Source: Paenibacillus camerounensis (GTDB taxonomy: Bacteria > Bacillota > Bacilli > Paenibacillales > Paenibacillaceae). Taken from it: a stretch of 64,000 nt of DNA. Shown in pieces: positions 25,194 through 33,649 of this stretch. How positions within the stretch are numbered: the first letter of the stretch is position 1; each line of letters opens with the position of its first letter. The DNA is taken from contig NZ_CCDG010000049.1 of assembly GCF_000723885.1 (NCBI RefSeq), forward strand, positions 36,443 to 100,442. The letters are read 5' to 3'. The position numbers and the translations under genes are program-made. Under the pieces are notes generated by a model. The model did no database searches. It was given only the letters and a program-made list of their open reading frames with translations, and was not told where the DNA came from.

Positions 25194-26514
25194 TTTGTTC
25201 TCCAGCCTTTCTTAGAATAAGCGTTTGAGAGAACATGCGCGGCTGGGCCTCTGTTTCAAGCGATGCGAACTTCATTTCCTTTATCATTTGCTGCACGTTG
25301 TATAAACCCAGGCCGCGCCCCTTTCCTTTGGTCGAATATCCCCGCTCCCCCAAATGACGTATATTAACCTTCTCCGCGCTGTTATTCATTATTTTAATCC
25401 GTTGAACGGCAGTGTCTTCTAATAACACAATCCACATTTTCGCCTCATCCGTCTGAGCTGCTGCTTCTATTGCATTATCCAATAGTATCGAGAGAATCCG
25501 CGTAAAAGAAATCAGTTCCATCTGAATCAAATGAATGGGCTCTTCCATTTCTAATGCCACATCAATTTTCATTTGCTGGGCCATTATCATTTTGGCAGCC
25601 AGAATGCTTTTGACCTCTGATACATGCATGTTACGCAGCTTGAGTAAGCTGTACTCATTCTTACGCATCAATAGCCCGGTAGGCTTGACGGTCTGATCAT
25701 ATACCTGCTTGACCTGCTCCCAATCCTCCAGGTATATCCCTTCCTCCAGGGTCAACAGAATGTTGGCATAGTCATGACGAAAGCCTCTGAATTCATCATA
25801 TATTTTTTCGAGCTGATCTGCATAATCCTTAAGCTGGACCAGCCGCTCATTTCTGGATTTTTCAACTTCTCTTTTCTGGATATGATTATATTGAAACTGC
25901 ATATACAGCAAGGCAACAACAAAGAGCAGCCACATTCCTATAAGTAAGGTTCTATGAAAGGAACTGAAGGCCCCCGTCTCATTGCCAATGGTCAGAATCG
26001 GATACACGGAAAGAAGAATAATGACCAAAAGAAGAATGACCGGCAGCAGAATGATTGTGCTGGATGCCTGCAGAATTTCTTTATTGAGCTGCGGAACATA
26101 GTGGCGCACCAATCGAAGAGCGATTTCATTGATAATGGGCGGCGCCATCGCTGTGAACAGATACGGTAAATATTCAATATTCGCAGATGATTGTTTGAAG
26201 ATAAATCCGACCAGGCCTGTAATTGGATCTGCTGCAAGATAACCGATGAACGAATTCACTACCAAGGCATAAGCTCCGTAAAATACACCTAATGCAGTAA
26301 AGGTTCTCTGATTCTTGAAATAGGAAATGACCACAAAACAGAAAAACAGCGTAATCGCGCCCCATACCCCGATAAACTGTGTAGAGACAAAGCCTATGAT
26401 TACAAATACGGCCAGCCAAGCTGAACTTTCTTTGACCGTAAAAGGATAACGTGAAATGGACTGAAAAATAAAAAAGAAGCTTAGGATTTGAATGATCATG
26501 ATTACATTAGTCAT
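25168..26514 (-). CDS. GHKL sensor histidine kinase (AgrC/ComD-like)
   Basis: A 448-aa kinase with about six N-terminal membrane segments in the first 210 residues, a coiled-coil linker, the phosphoacceptor motif FRHDYANILL, the N-box LLDNAIEAA and the glycine box GKGRGLGLYNV. This is the HPK10 architecture of peptide-sensing kinases. The ATG at 26514 follows GGTGG by 8 bases; a TTG at 26529 is less likely. It forms an operon with the overlapping LytTR regulator. Nested inverted repeats lie in its promoter region. Confidence 0.9.
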   Translation of the reverse strand: MTNVIMIIQILSFFFIFQSISRYPFTVKESSAWLAVFVIIGFVSTQFIGVWGAITLFFCFVVISYFKNQRTFTALGVFYGAYALVVNSFIGYLAADPITGLVGFIFKQSSANIEYLPYLFTAMAPPIINEIALRLVRHYVPQLNKEILQASSTIILLPVILLLVIILLSVYPILTIGNETGAFSSFHRTLLIGMWLLFVVALLYMQFQYNHIQKREVEKSRNERLVQLKDYADQLEKIYDEFRGFRHDYANILLTLEEGIYLEDWEQVKQVYDQTVKPTGLLMRKNEYSLLKLRNMHVSEVKSILAAKMIMAQQMKIDVALEMEEPIHLIQMELISFTRILSILLDNAIEAAAQTDEAKMWIVLLEDTAVQRIKIMNNSAEKVNIRHLGERGYSTKGKGRGLGLYNVQQMIKEMKFASLETEAQPRMFSQTLILRKAGEQNEHLHTRG

Positions 26515-26550
26515 TTTGACAGCCACCAATCCTTATGTAAAAAAGATACA

Positions 26551-26597
26551 CTATCGTTGCTGGCTAAAGTTACTAAGAGTAACATGTCAAACGATAG
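26551..26597. promoter_or_regulatory. Nested inverted repeats upstream of the sensor kinase
   Basis: An outer pair CTATCGTT (26551-26558)/AACGATAG (26590-26597) encloses an inner GTTACT (26569-26574)/AGTAAC (26578-26583). Both pairs are perfect. It may be an operator for autoregulation. Confidence 0.5.
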
Positions 26598-26796
26598 ATA
26601 TATCCGAAACCAAATTGTTCTGCTTGAATATGTTCACCAGCCGTTTCGTTTGTTTGTTGCATTTGAGCCGTATGTATTCTCTTCTTCTGTGTTATCTTCA
26701 CTCTCAGGTATTTCTACCGTATCATATTATTGTTTCTCTGTCACACCCAAAGAGCGTTTCTCTTGCACTCCCTCGCCCGGTAATTATCCACGGCAA

Positions 26797-26829
26797 AACA
26801 AGCCCTTGCGATAACCACAGGAGCTTGTT
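26797..26829 (-). terminator. Terminator of the CPBP-like gene
   Basis: AACAAGC and GCTTGTT pair with a long loop, followed by TTTT on the minus strand. Confidence 0.55.
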
Positions 26830-26864
26830 TCTTTGATGCTAATGGAAGTACATGAAATATCCGC

Positions 26865-27512
26865 TTATAAAATAAATACAATAGCAATCATCATATAAGA
26901 GTACCGGATGTTCTTTTTTAACATTATGTATATAAGGCCATATAGAATTGACATGAAGAAAGCATAGACCCCTGTTTGGCCTCCCTGGAGCAAAATGTGT
27001 ATGAGTCCCCAGGTGAGCGCAAGAAAAATCCCTCCATACGGCAGACCGCCTCTTTTTACGAGCATCTCACCGAATTTTTGTCCAAAAGCAATCGTTAGCA
27101 GGATCAAGGCAGCTTCAAACAAGTAATAAACATTTTGAAAAATGAATTCAACGATCCCATTGTATTCTTGAACCGGCTTAAAGCCGCCCCATACTATAGT
27201 CGTAGCTGTAATGGCTAAGACAGAGATTACAACCGCAAGCAGCCATCCCTTGGAGTCCGGCGTTTCATTTAGCTTCATAAGGTCAAAGGAGTACTTCTTC
27301 CTCGAAAGCTTTATTAGCAACAGTGTCATACTCCCCCACAAAATGCATGTAAGCACCCAGTGTATACAATGATGAATAAGAGAATATTCTGAACCGCTAA
27401 CGCCGAATAGCGCAGGCAAAACCATCGCCAGAACAACTTCAAGACCAAAGCCTGCAAAAGCATACAAGCCTAACGCCAGATAATCGCTTGCTCCAATTTT
27501 CTTTTCTGCCAT
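26865..27512 (-). CDS. Polytopic membrane protein, degenerate CPBP-like
   Basis: A 215-aa protein with six to seven hydrophobic segments. The region GEMLVKRGGLPYGG followed by LTWGLIHIL resembles the CPBP (Abi/CAAX protease) core, where EE-x3-R and a later His are expected. The first Glu of the pair is absent here (G-E-x3-KR), so activity is doubtful. GGAGGG lies 8 bases before ATG 27512. It is a single-gene unit upstream of the kinase operon. CPBP proteins sometimes give immunity to bacteriocins, which would fit the neighbouring exporter, but this is inference. Confidence 0.65.
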   Translation of the reverse strand: MAEKKIGASDYLALGLYAFAGFGLEVVLAMVLPALFGVSGSEYSLIHHCIHWVLTCILWGSMTLLLIKLSRKKYSFDLMKLNETPDSKGWLLAVVISVLAITATTIVWGGFKPVQEYNGIVEFIFQNVYYLFEAALILLTIAFGQKFGEMLVKRGGLPYGGIFLALTWGLIHILLQGGQTGVYAFFMSILYGLIYIMLKKNIRYSYMMIAIVFIL

Positions 27513-27726
27513 AAGCTGAACCCTCCATCTAACATAAATTCCCTGCTTTTTATATCATACACCGAGTTAGGCTCTAAAAGTATTTTTCTTCCAAACGGAA
27601 ATGGTTCGCCATATCCTTTTTGATTCTTTTTCGGTTTGCCATTCCAAAACAAAAAAGCTCCCACCAATTTGGCAGCAGCATCTTTATTGATTGATTTTCT
27701 TGAATCTCATACTTAATAACTATAAT

Positions 27727-28515
27727 TCAACTTACCACTACCACATCATTCTTCTTACTTTTTACAAACAAAACCGTAGCAATCATTTGTATTATAAAGA
27801 CAAACATTGCTAACCTTACTTCAATCAAACATAATACTGGAGAAGTTATCATTACAACAGTTAAGCTTATTCTATAGGCTCCTTTAATTCTTAAGGTATT
27901 ATTCATAAATAAGGAAATCAGCACCATTAACAAACCTAAGCTCAATAATGTTGAGGAAAAGGCAATTAGCCAACAGATTCTATCAATATACTTATCTTCT
28001 TGAAGGGCATTAATTGAGAACCCAAGAGCTATTAAAATAGCGATAAACAAAGCAGAAATCGGCTTCAGCGGTCTAAACAAGCGGGACACGGTATCAAAAA
28101 CATCAGCAGATCCATCTAGCGCAAGAAGCTTATTCTTTTCCTTATCCAGCTTTGCAGTCTCAACATTGATAAAAGTCATTAATGTCCGCAAAATAGAAAT
28201 ATCTGCGCGTTCATAATAATCTCTGATCATTTTGCGGATGTCCGGTGTGAAATAACCGCTGGATTCACCCAGCTTTGTATACAAATATTGAATTGCAGCC
28301 GGATCACTTTGCCTGCTAATAACCTGAGCTGCAGCTGCTTCTACGACGCAGTACAGATCTATTTTTTTCTGAAGTAGCGTTAACTTGCTTCTTTGGTCCG
28401 TCTCTAACATGATTTTAAATTCTTTGTATAACCACACTAAGGCAGTACATACAACGGTAATCACAAGTGACCATCCTGGCTGAGTCTTAAAGTATCCAAA
28501 GATTTGTTCCAGCAT
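27727..28515 (-). CDS. Hypothetical membrane protein
   Basis: A 262-aa protein with an N-terminal membrane segment (about 15-29), a soluble helical middle (residues 35-150) and three to four hydrophobic segments in the last 110 residues. AGGAT precedes the ATG. No family is recognised. It stands alone, with no close co-directional partner. Confidence 0.65.
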   Translation of the reverse strand: MLEQIFGYFKTQPGWSLVITVVCTALVWLYKEFKIMLETDQRSKLTLLQKKIDLYCVVEAAAAQVISRQSDPAAIQYLYTKLGESSGYFTPDIRKMIRDYYERADISILRTLMTFINVETAKLDKEKNKLLALDGSADVFDTVSRLFRPLKPISALFIAILIALGFSINALQEDKYIDRICWLIAFSSTLLSLGLLMVLISLFMNNTLRIKGAYRISLTVVMITSPVLCLIEVRLAMFVFIIQMIATVLFVKSKKNDVVVVS

Positions 28516-28799
28516 TGAATCCTACACCTCTAGCTTCTCATTAGTTATGTATAGTAGACCTACTACCACCATTCTCAATATTTCTACAATAATCTACTTT
28601 TCCCCTGCCATAAAATGCCTAGACAACAAAAAAACCAGGGTGATTTGATCACATCCGGCTCAGCAACATTTATAGTTATCCTTTAAGTCTTAAGTTTTTA
28701 CTATTTCAATCGGCATCTCTCCCGTATTACCTTCCGCTCCTCCCTTCGCAAAGAATTCAATGCATTCTCAAAACTATGCTTGCTCTGGAGGTGCTTCAG

Positions 28800-29018
28800 A
28801 TGTATCGACGTATCCGTAATCTGCGTGAAGACAAAGACATGACGCAAACTCAAATGGCCGAAATCTTACAATGCAGCCAGCGTATCTACAGTAATTATGA
28901 ACGCGGGGATGTGGATATTCCCACGGGCATTCTGATTAAGCTGGCTGATTTTCATCAGACAAGTACCGACTATTTATTAAATAGGACTAATCAGAAGACA
29001 GCTTACCCCAATAATTAA
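28800..29018 (+). CDS. Small XRE-type HTH regulator
   Basis: A 72-aa Cro/CI-like DNA-binding protein. The helix-turn-helix spans MTQTQMAEILQCSQRIYSNY, and the ending STDYLLNRT is typical of single-domain XRE regulators. The start at 28800 is supported by GGAGGTG 6 bases upstream; the frame extends to ATG 28776. A degraded second copy of the same N-terminus follows at 29038. Confidence 0.88.
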   Translation: MYRRIRNLREDKDMTQTQMAEILQCSQRIYSNYERGDVDIPTGILIKLADFHQTSTDYLLNRTNQKTAYPNN

Positions 29019-29037
29019 ACAAACTGGGTGATAACTA

Positions 29038-29110
29038 TGTACACAAGAAACCGCAATCTGCACGAAGACAAAGACCTGACATAACAGCAAATCGCTAATA
29101 GGGCAGACAG
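29038..29110 (+). pseudogene. Degraded tandem copy of the XRE regulator
   Basis: After the stop of the regulator, MYTRNRNLHEDKDLT-stop-QQIANRA lines up with the N-terminus of the gene above (MYRRIRNLREDKDMTQTQMA). A TAA interrupts the frame after 15 codons. This is a remnant of a tandem duplication or of a second regulator. Confidence 0.65.
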
Positions 29111-29152
29111 ACAACCCCAAACGTTACCCTCCAACCAAATAACCCACAACAA

Positions 29153-29183
29153 AAAAGCTCCAGTGACAGCCACAGGAGCTTTT
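29153..29183 (+). terminator. Terminator downstream of the XRE gene
   Basis: AAAAGCTCC and GGAGCTTTT form a perfect 9-bp stem ending in T residues. It also carries an A-run on the left, so it can work in both directions. Confidence 0.8.
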
Positions 29184-29195
29184 CCCTTTACATCT

Positions 29196-29366
29196 TCACT
29201 TCGCCAACAGATCCGCCAGTTCTGCCAAATTTTTGGCTCTTAAATCCAGCATTCTGTCGCTGTCGCGGTTTTTAATCAAGAAGCCGTTTTGGGTTTCAAA
29301 ATCCATGTATACGCTGTATTGCACAGCCTCAGAATCATCATAGGTAACGGTCCCCCTCCCCGGCAT
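29196..29366 (-). CDS. Small 56-aa ORF, possibly a gene fragment
   Basis: From ATG 29366 a 56-codon frame gives a coherent acidic protein (TVTYDDSEAVQYSVYMDFET, then RDSDRMLDLRAKNLAELADL). Codon use looks like the core genome. No clear ribosome binding site precedes the ATG, so it may be the 3' part of a lost gene. The stop lies next to the shared terminator at 29153-29183. Confidence 0.4.
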   Translation of the reverse strand: MPGRGTVTYDDSEAVQYSVYMDFETQNGFLIKNRDSDRMLDLRAKNLAELADLLAK

Positions 29367-29540
29367 AATTTAATTTCTTATGTATGTGTATTGGATATAA
29401 ATACTTATTTTTATAGATATCTTCTTGATTATCGGATTTTATCCCCATTATTATTAGATAGTTCCATCTAAATATAAATAACCATAACGTTCAAAAGCTC
29501 TAAGTTTCCGAGTGTCCCGGCTTACCCTGACGCTAACATC

Positions 29541-29579
29541 AAAAACGGCGCAGCCCCATTTCAGGTCTACGCCGTTTTA
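29541..29579 (-). terminator. Terminator of the GH5 gene
   Basis: On the minus strand AAAACGGCGTAG and CTGCGCCGTTTT pair, followed by T residues, 16 bp after the stop. Confidence 0.85.
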
Positions 29580-29594
29580 ATATCATTTTAAGGT

Positions 29595-30812
29595 TTATTG
29601 CATGCCTTGCATTATTGCATTGATAATTCCTTGCTGCGTTACCGTGTTATTCGTACGGTTGAACAGACCAAAGCCATGCTGGCCGTTGTACCCATTGTCC
29701 CAGTAGACCGGTACTGCGCCGTATTTTTTCGCTGCTGCTGTTACGGCTTTGGCAAATGCTGCACGGTACACATTATTGCTGGAGTCATAGGCCGTTTTAT
29801 CAATAGAACCGAACTCGCCGAGCACAACCGGATATCCTTGGGTCACAAATTTATTGTACATAGCTTGGAGCTGGGAATTCAGATAATCCTCCTGACCCCA
29901 AGTTGATTTCTTGGACGGATTGGTGGCCGTAGCCCCCCACTGCGTGATCGTTCCTGATTCTTCACCTGCAAAATCCCACGGGGAGTAGTAATGTGCGGAA
30001 ATCATGATTCTTTTCTCCGAGCTTGGGATGGTTGAGGAGCGGTACGTATCCGTCGGCAGAACAAAGCCATAATTGCCTGCCGTGTAATCAATATTCGTAT
30101 TCCAGCCCGGAATCAGCAGCCATCTGGCGCTGTTGTTGCCGCTGGTTTGTCTGACCGTATCTACAAAAATTTGATTGTAAGCGTTCAGGTTGGCGTAGTA
30201 AGCCGCATTCGGATTGCCATAATTGCCGTCAAACACCTCGTTCATCGACTCAAAAATAAGCCGTTCGTCATAGCCAACAAACTTATTGGCAATCTGCTGC
30301 CACACAAGCTTGTATTTCTCTTTGATGGCCGTCTGATTGCCGCTGTTCACCAGCAGCCAGCCGCCCTGAACGGAATTATATCCGTCCCCGTGAATATTAA
30401 TGACCACGTACAGCCCTTCGTTATAGGCATAATCGACAACCGTCTTTACCCGGTTCAGCCAAGTCGTATTTATCGTATAGTTAGGTGCGCTTCCAATGTG
30501 ACTCAGGTATGAGACGGGGATGCGAATTGTTTTGAAGCCCGCTGCCTTCACCTTCTTGATCAGTTCCTGGGTAACAACGGGATTGCCCCACGCCGTTTCA
30601 CTTGGAGTCCCGTTGATAGAGGCCTCCAGCTGATTGCCCAGGTTCCAACCGGCGCCCATTTCGCTGATGATTTGTGAAGACGACAGAGATCTGAAATCTG
30701 AGGTAATAGGGGTAGCTGCAGTTGCCTTTGCACTCCATCCGGTCACAGCAGCCGAAGCCAGCAAGAGAAGAGCCAAACCGTACAACCCGCATTTTTTCAT
30801 TTTGGCCAGCAT
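29595..30812 (-). CDS. Secreted glycoside hydrolase family 5 endoglucanase
   Basis: A 405-aa secreted enzyme. Residues 1-33 form a signal peptide (basic start, hydrophobic core, AKATAA). The GH5 barrel shows GWNLGNQLE (56-63), RIPVSY, the acid/base Glu192 in SMNEVFDG and the nucleophile Glu333 in LGEFGS. It should cut beta-1,4-glucan or a related polysaccharide outside the cell. No carbohydrate-binding module is attached. GGAGG lies 7 bases before ATG 30812. It is a single transcription unit with its own terminator. Confidence 0.93.
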   Translation of the reverse strand: MLAKMKKCGLYGLALLLLASAAVTGWSAKATAATPITSDFRSLSSSQIISEMGAGWNLGNQLEASINGTPSETAWGNPVVTQELIKKVKAAGFKTIRIPVSYLSHIGSAPNYTINTTWLNRVKTVVDYAYNEGLYVVINIHGDGYNSVQGGWLLVNSGNQTAIKEKYKLVWQQIANKFVGYDERLIFESMNEVFDGNYGNPNAAYYANLNAYNQIFVDTVRQTSGNNSARWLLIPGWNTNIDYTAGNYGFVLPTDTYRSSTIPSSEKRIMISAHYYSPWDFAGEESGTITQWGATATNPSKKSTWGQEDYLNSQLQAMYNKFVTQGYPVVLGEFGSIDKTAYDSSNNVYRAAFAKAVTAAAKKYGAVPVYWDNGYNGQHGFGLFNRTNNTVTQQGIINAIMQGMQ

Positions 30813-31028
30813 GTCAAAACCTCCATATCATTTGTGGTTATGCAGCATGCAAACGCTATCAAAAAACCAAACGATTAGACCGAAAAAAAATCCGAGTCCC
30901 CCCCTTCCATAGAACTGTTTTCTATAGCGAAATAAACCGGATGTCACTATCATAATACCATATATTTGGTAAATATAGTATATTTTTTAAAAAAATAATA
31001 GACTAGAGCAATGGAATAATCCGCAGCA

Positions 31029-31058
31029 AAAAGCCCTTGTGAACCCACAAGAGCTTTA
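31029..31058 (-). terminator. Terminator of the Btr-type regulator gene
   Basis: AAAGCTCTTGTG and CACAAGGGCTTT pair with one mismatch, and TTTTT follows on the minus strand. Confidence 0.75.
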
Positions 31059-31104
31059 TCCCATTCGAATAAGAAAAACTAGAATTCCTCACTGCTTGTT
31101 CTGC

Positions 31105-32829
31105 TCAGGCCAGTAACATACCTTCCACCTGGTCTACGATATAATTGATTCCCGTCGGTCCGTAGCACCCGATCCAGGTAGCCGCATCCACCGCATAAAT
31201 CTGCGGCTGCTCGTCTGCACGGAGCATAACCCGGGCACTCTGCTCTGTCGCAGATACCTCAGCCTGTAACGGCTCGCTGCTGAGCAGAAAATAATGATCG
31301 GCATGCACCGCTGGCAGTCTATCCACCGGGATATGGTATGCTGTATCGGAAGTATCCGCCACAAAAAGCGGAGCAGGCAGCCCCAGATCCCGGTACAATA
31401 CAGCACCAGTGCGGTGCGATGCGGTGTGAACCCGTACCAGCGACTCACGCGGGCGGATCAGGGCCACACTCTGCCCGGCCAGCACCTCTGCCAGCTCTCC
31501 TGACAGTACAGCCGTCCGGCGGTGGTAATCCGCAATAATGGCCTCTGCCCTCGCCTGTTTATCCGTTATAATGCCGAACAGGCGTAATATCGTCTGCCAG
31601 CTCTCATTCCGTCTGAACATCAGAGTTGGAGCGATACGGCTTAGCCGTTCATAATGTGGGGCGTGCACCTCTGTACAGACTATAAGTTCAGGCTGCAGCT
31701 GTCCAACCGCTTCCAGATCCGGGTGTTCATAGCTTCCGGTCATTTGTGTGGCTGTAAGCCTGTCCCTTATATACTGGGGGAATTGAAGTGAAGCACTGCT
31801 GCCTGTGCCGACACTTCCTGCCGGAGTCACATTCAGAGCCAGAAGATGGTCGGCATACTGCACGTCGAGCACGGCGACGCGCCTTGGAGCAACGGTGAAC
31901 CCATATTCTCCCCGCATATGGCGGATTACCGGGCCTTGCAGTGACTCATAGGAGGAAGCACAACGTTCACTCAGCCCGCTGTATACCGGAAGCGCCCCGG
32001 CTCCATAAGCGGCAGTGCGCCGGTACAGCTGCGGAGGCACACCGAAATATTTCTTAAAGGCCCTGCTGAAATAATACATATCACGATAGCCTGTTCTTTC
32101 AGCGATTTCACTGATCGGAGCATCGGTGTGGCGCAGCATCCGCTGTGCGCTCTCCATCCGCAGCCGGATCACATATTCCATCGGTCCGATCAGCTTCTCC
32201 TGCTTGAACCGCCGCTGCAGCTGCCTTGCACTGCAGCCGGCCAGCGCGGCCAGCTCCTTAAGCTCCAGCTCCCGGCGATAATGTCCCGCAATATAGGCAG
32301 TTACTACATCCACCATATCCGGACCGGCACCGCCACGGCCGCGCTCAACCTCCATCATCAGCTCGTACAGCATGCCTTGCAGCAGAGCATTAACATGAAA
32401 TCGCTCCACTCCTTCGCCTCTGCTCCACTTCGCTTCGATTTCTTCTGCCGTCTGGTGCAGTCCTGCCGGAACCTCCAGAGGGTGAACAAATGAAGAGTAC
32501 AGCGGGTGATTACGCGGCGGGAGCAATACCGGTTCGGCTCCAGACATTTGCATAGCCTTATAGGTAATAACGGTATAATGAATGCTTTCTGCTCCGGCAG
32601 TCAGAGTAAAGGCTGAGCCTTTATCAGCATGGCAGGCAAAAAAGGCCTGGATACGGCAATCCTCACCGTTCATCACAAGCCTTCCCTGCCCCCCTCCTGC
32701 CAGCAGAAGCAGATTGGCAGTCAGGTCCTTATTGCTCAGAACGCCGCCCGGCGGTACAGTACCGCTGCTCACGTCAAGCGTTTTGATTGCCAAATCACTC
32801 CATATACTTGCCTGGTCCTGCAGCGGCAT
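31105..32829 (-). CDS. AraC regulator fused to a siderophore-binding domain (Btr-like)
   Basis: A 574-aa cytoplasmic activator. The N-terminal part is an AraC-type sensory region. Two HTHs lie around residues 190-285 (ELKELAALAGCSARQLQRRF, PISEIAERTGYRDMYYFSRA), followed by a C-terminal iron-siderophore binding domain of the type found in extracellular receptors (from about 310). In Bacillus, Btr binds ferri-bacillibactin and activates its transporter. The C-terminal domain shares blocks with the binding lipoprotein two genes upstream (ALIRPR, HRTG, LYxDLGL, DxYFLLS). ATG 32829 follows AGGAG by 9 bases. A Fur-box-like site sits upstream. Confidence 0.9.
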   Translation of the reverse strand: MPLQDQASIWSDLAIKTLDVSSGTVPPGGVLSNKDLTANLLLLAGGGQGRLVMNGEDCRIQAFFACHADKGSAFTLTAGAESIHYTVITYKAMQMSGAEPVLLPPRNHPLYSSFVHPLEVPAGLHQTAEEIEAKWSRGEGVERFHVNALLQGMLYELMMEVERGRGGAGPDMVDVVTAYIAGHYRRELELKELAALAGCSARQLQRRFKQEKLIGPMEYVIRLRMESAQRMLRHTDAPISEIAERTGYRDMYYFSRAFKKYFGVPPQLYRRTAAYGAGALPVYSGLSERCASSYESLQGPVIRHMRGEYGFTVAPRRVAVLDVQYADHLLALNVTPAGSVGTGSSASLQFPQYIRDRLTATQMTGSYEHPDLEAVGQLQPELIVCTEVHAPHYERLSRIAPTLMFRRNESWQTILRLFGIITDKQARAEAIIADYHRRTAVLSGELAEVLAGQSVALIRPRESLVRVHTASHRTGAVLYRDLGLPAPLFVADTSDTAYHIPVDRLPAVHADHYFLLSSEPLQAEVSATEQSARVMLRADEQPQIYAVDAATWIGCYGPTGINYIVDQVEGMLLA

Positions 32830-32868
32830 CTCTCTCATCTCCTGACAATAGCATCCTGTTGCTCTTTG

Positions 32869-33648
32869 TCATTTTAATTGAGATTTATTCTCATTGTCAA
32901 TCTTCGGACACTTTACACAATATTCCCCGGACATCCGGTAATAAAAGCAGCAGGTGCTGCGTTTGCGCCTCGCAACCTGAATTCTGCCGTTATTCTCTGT
33001 AAACCGGGTAAACGGATTACGTCTCATGTTAAATGCGTGTCCCGGCGCAGTCCGGGTCAGATAAGTAAAATCCTCACGCATCCGCTGCTGTTCTTGCCCG
33101 GATTCTTCTGAACCGGGAGCATACAGCGGGGCAATGCGCACCATAATATTCTCCCAGAGTATCGCCATGGAGACAGGGCCTATAGCGGAAAGGGTCTGCA
33201 TCAGCGGGGCAAGGTGTACCGCAAAAATCTCCTTAACCGCCTCTTCCCGCCATACTGGCCTGTTGTCCAGCGTTGCAGCCGTTGTGCGCAGCCCGTCTAA
33301 AGCCAGAAACGGGAAGCGGGTATCTCCTTGGCCGGCAGATAAATCCGGATGATAGAGAAAGCTTTTATCCATAGAAAATGAGACTTTACGGTTATGAAAG
33401 GTCATCGCCGACAGCAGCGGAGCAATCCACAGATAGCCGATACGTTTGGCAAGCATAGAAGCGGCAACCTGCATATCCGGCGCACCGATATAGTCTTTGA
33501 GCCAGCTAATATATTCACGGCATGCAGCTTCGTCATGCAGTTGGCTCAACGCAATCGTACGGGCACTGTCTGCAGGCGGTTTGCCGGGCAGTATACGGTA
33601 ATCTTCCGTCATTTGCTTCCAGGAGGCAGACGACAGATAGCTATCCAT
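32869..33648 (-). CDS. FhuF-like ferric-siderophore reductase
   Basis: A 259-aa protein that ends in the FhuF-type [2Fe-2S] cysteine pattern C-C-x10-C-x2-C (STCCFYYRM, EYCVKCP). FhuF reduces imported ferric siderophores in the cytoplasm and so releases iron. ATG 33648 is chosen because GGGAG lies 9 bases upstream, inside the end of the binding-protein gene. The longer frame to 33738 overlaps that gene and lacks a site. It is translated right after the lipoprotein gene, so both belong to one iron-controlled operon. Confidence 0.87.
   Translation of the reverse strand: MDSYLSSASWKQMTEDYRILPGKPPADSARTIALSQLHDEAACREYISWLKDYIGAPDMQVAASMLAKRIGYLWIAPLLSAMTFHNRKVSFSMDKSFLYHPDLSAGQGDTRFPFLALDGLRTTAATLDNRPVWREEAVKEIFAVHLAPLMQTLSAIGPVSMAILWENIMVRIAPLYAPGSEESGQEQQRMREDFTYLTRTAPGHAFNMRRNPFTRFTENNGRIQVARRKRSTCCFYYRMSGEYCVKCPKIDNENKSQLK
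32880..32898 (-). promoter_or_regulatory. Fur-box-like site before the Btr-type gene
   Basis: GACAATGAGAATAAATCTC on the minus strand matches 14 of 19 positions of the Fur consensus. It overlaps the 3' end of the FhuF-like gene and would control the Btr-type regulator. Confidence 0.5.
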
Positions 33649-33649
33649 A

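Larger units (their letters stand above)
26515..26864. other. Intergenic promoter region of the kinase operon
   Basis: About 350 bp without a supportable gene. It contains the nested inverted repeats (26551-26597) and the terminator of the membrane protein gene (26797-26829). Short + frames here show no ribosome binding site and no family. Confidence 0.5.

Noticed and set aside
26488..26836. Overlapping + frames before the kinase gene as signal-peptide genes
   Set aside because: No ribosome binding site, no AgrD/AgrB-like features, and they overlap operator-like repeats and a terminator.
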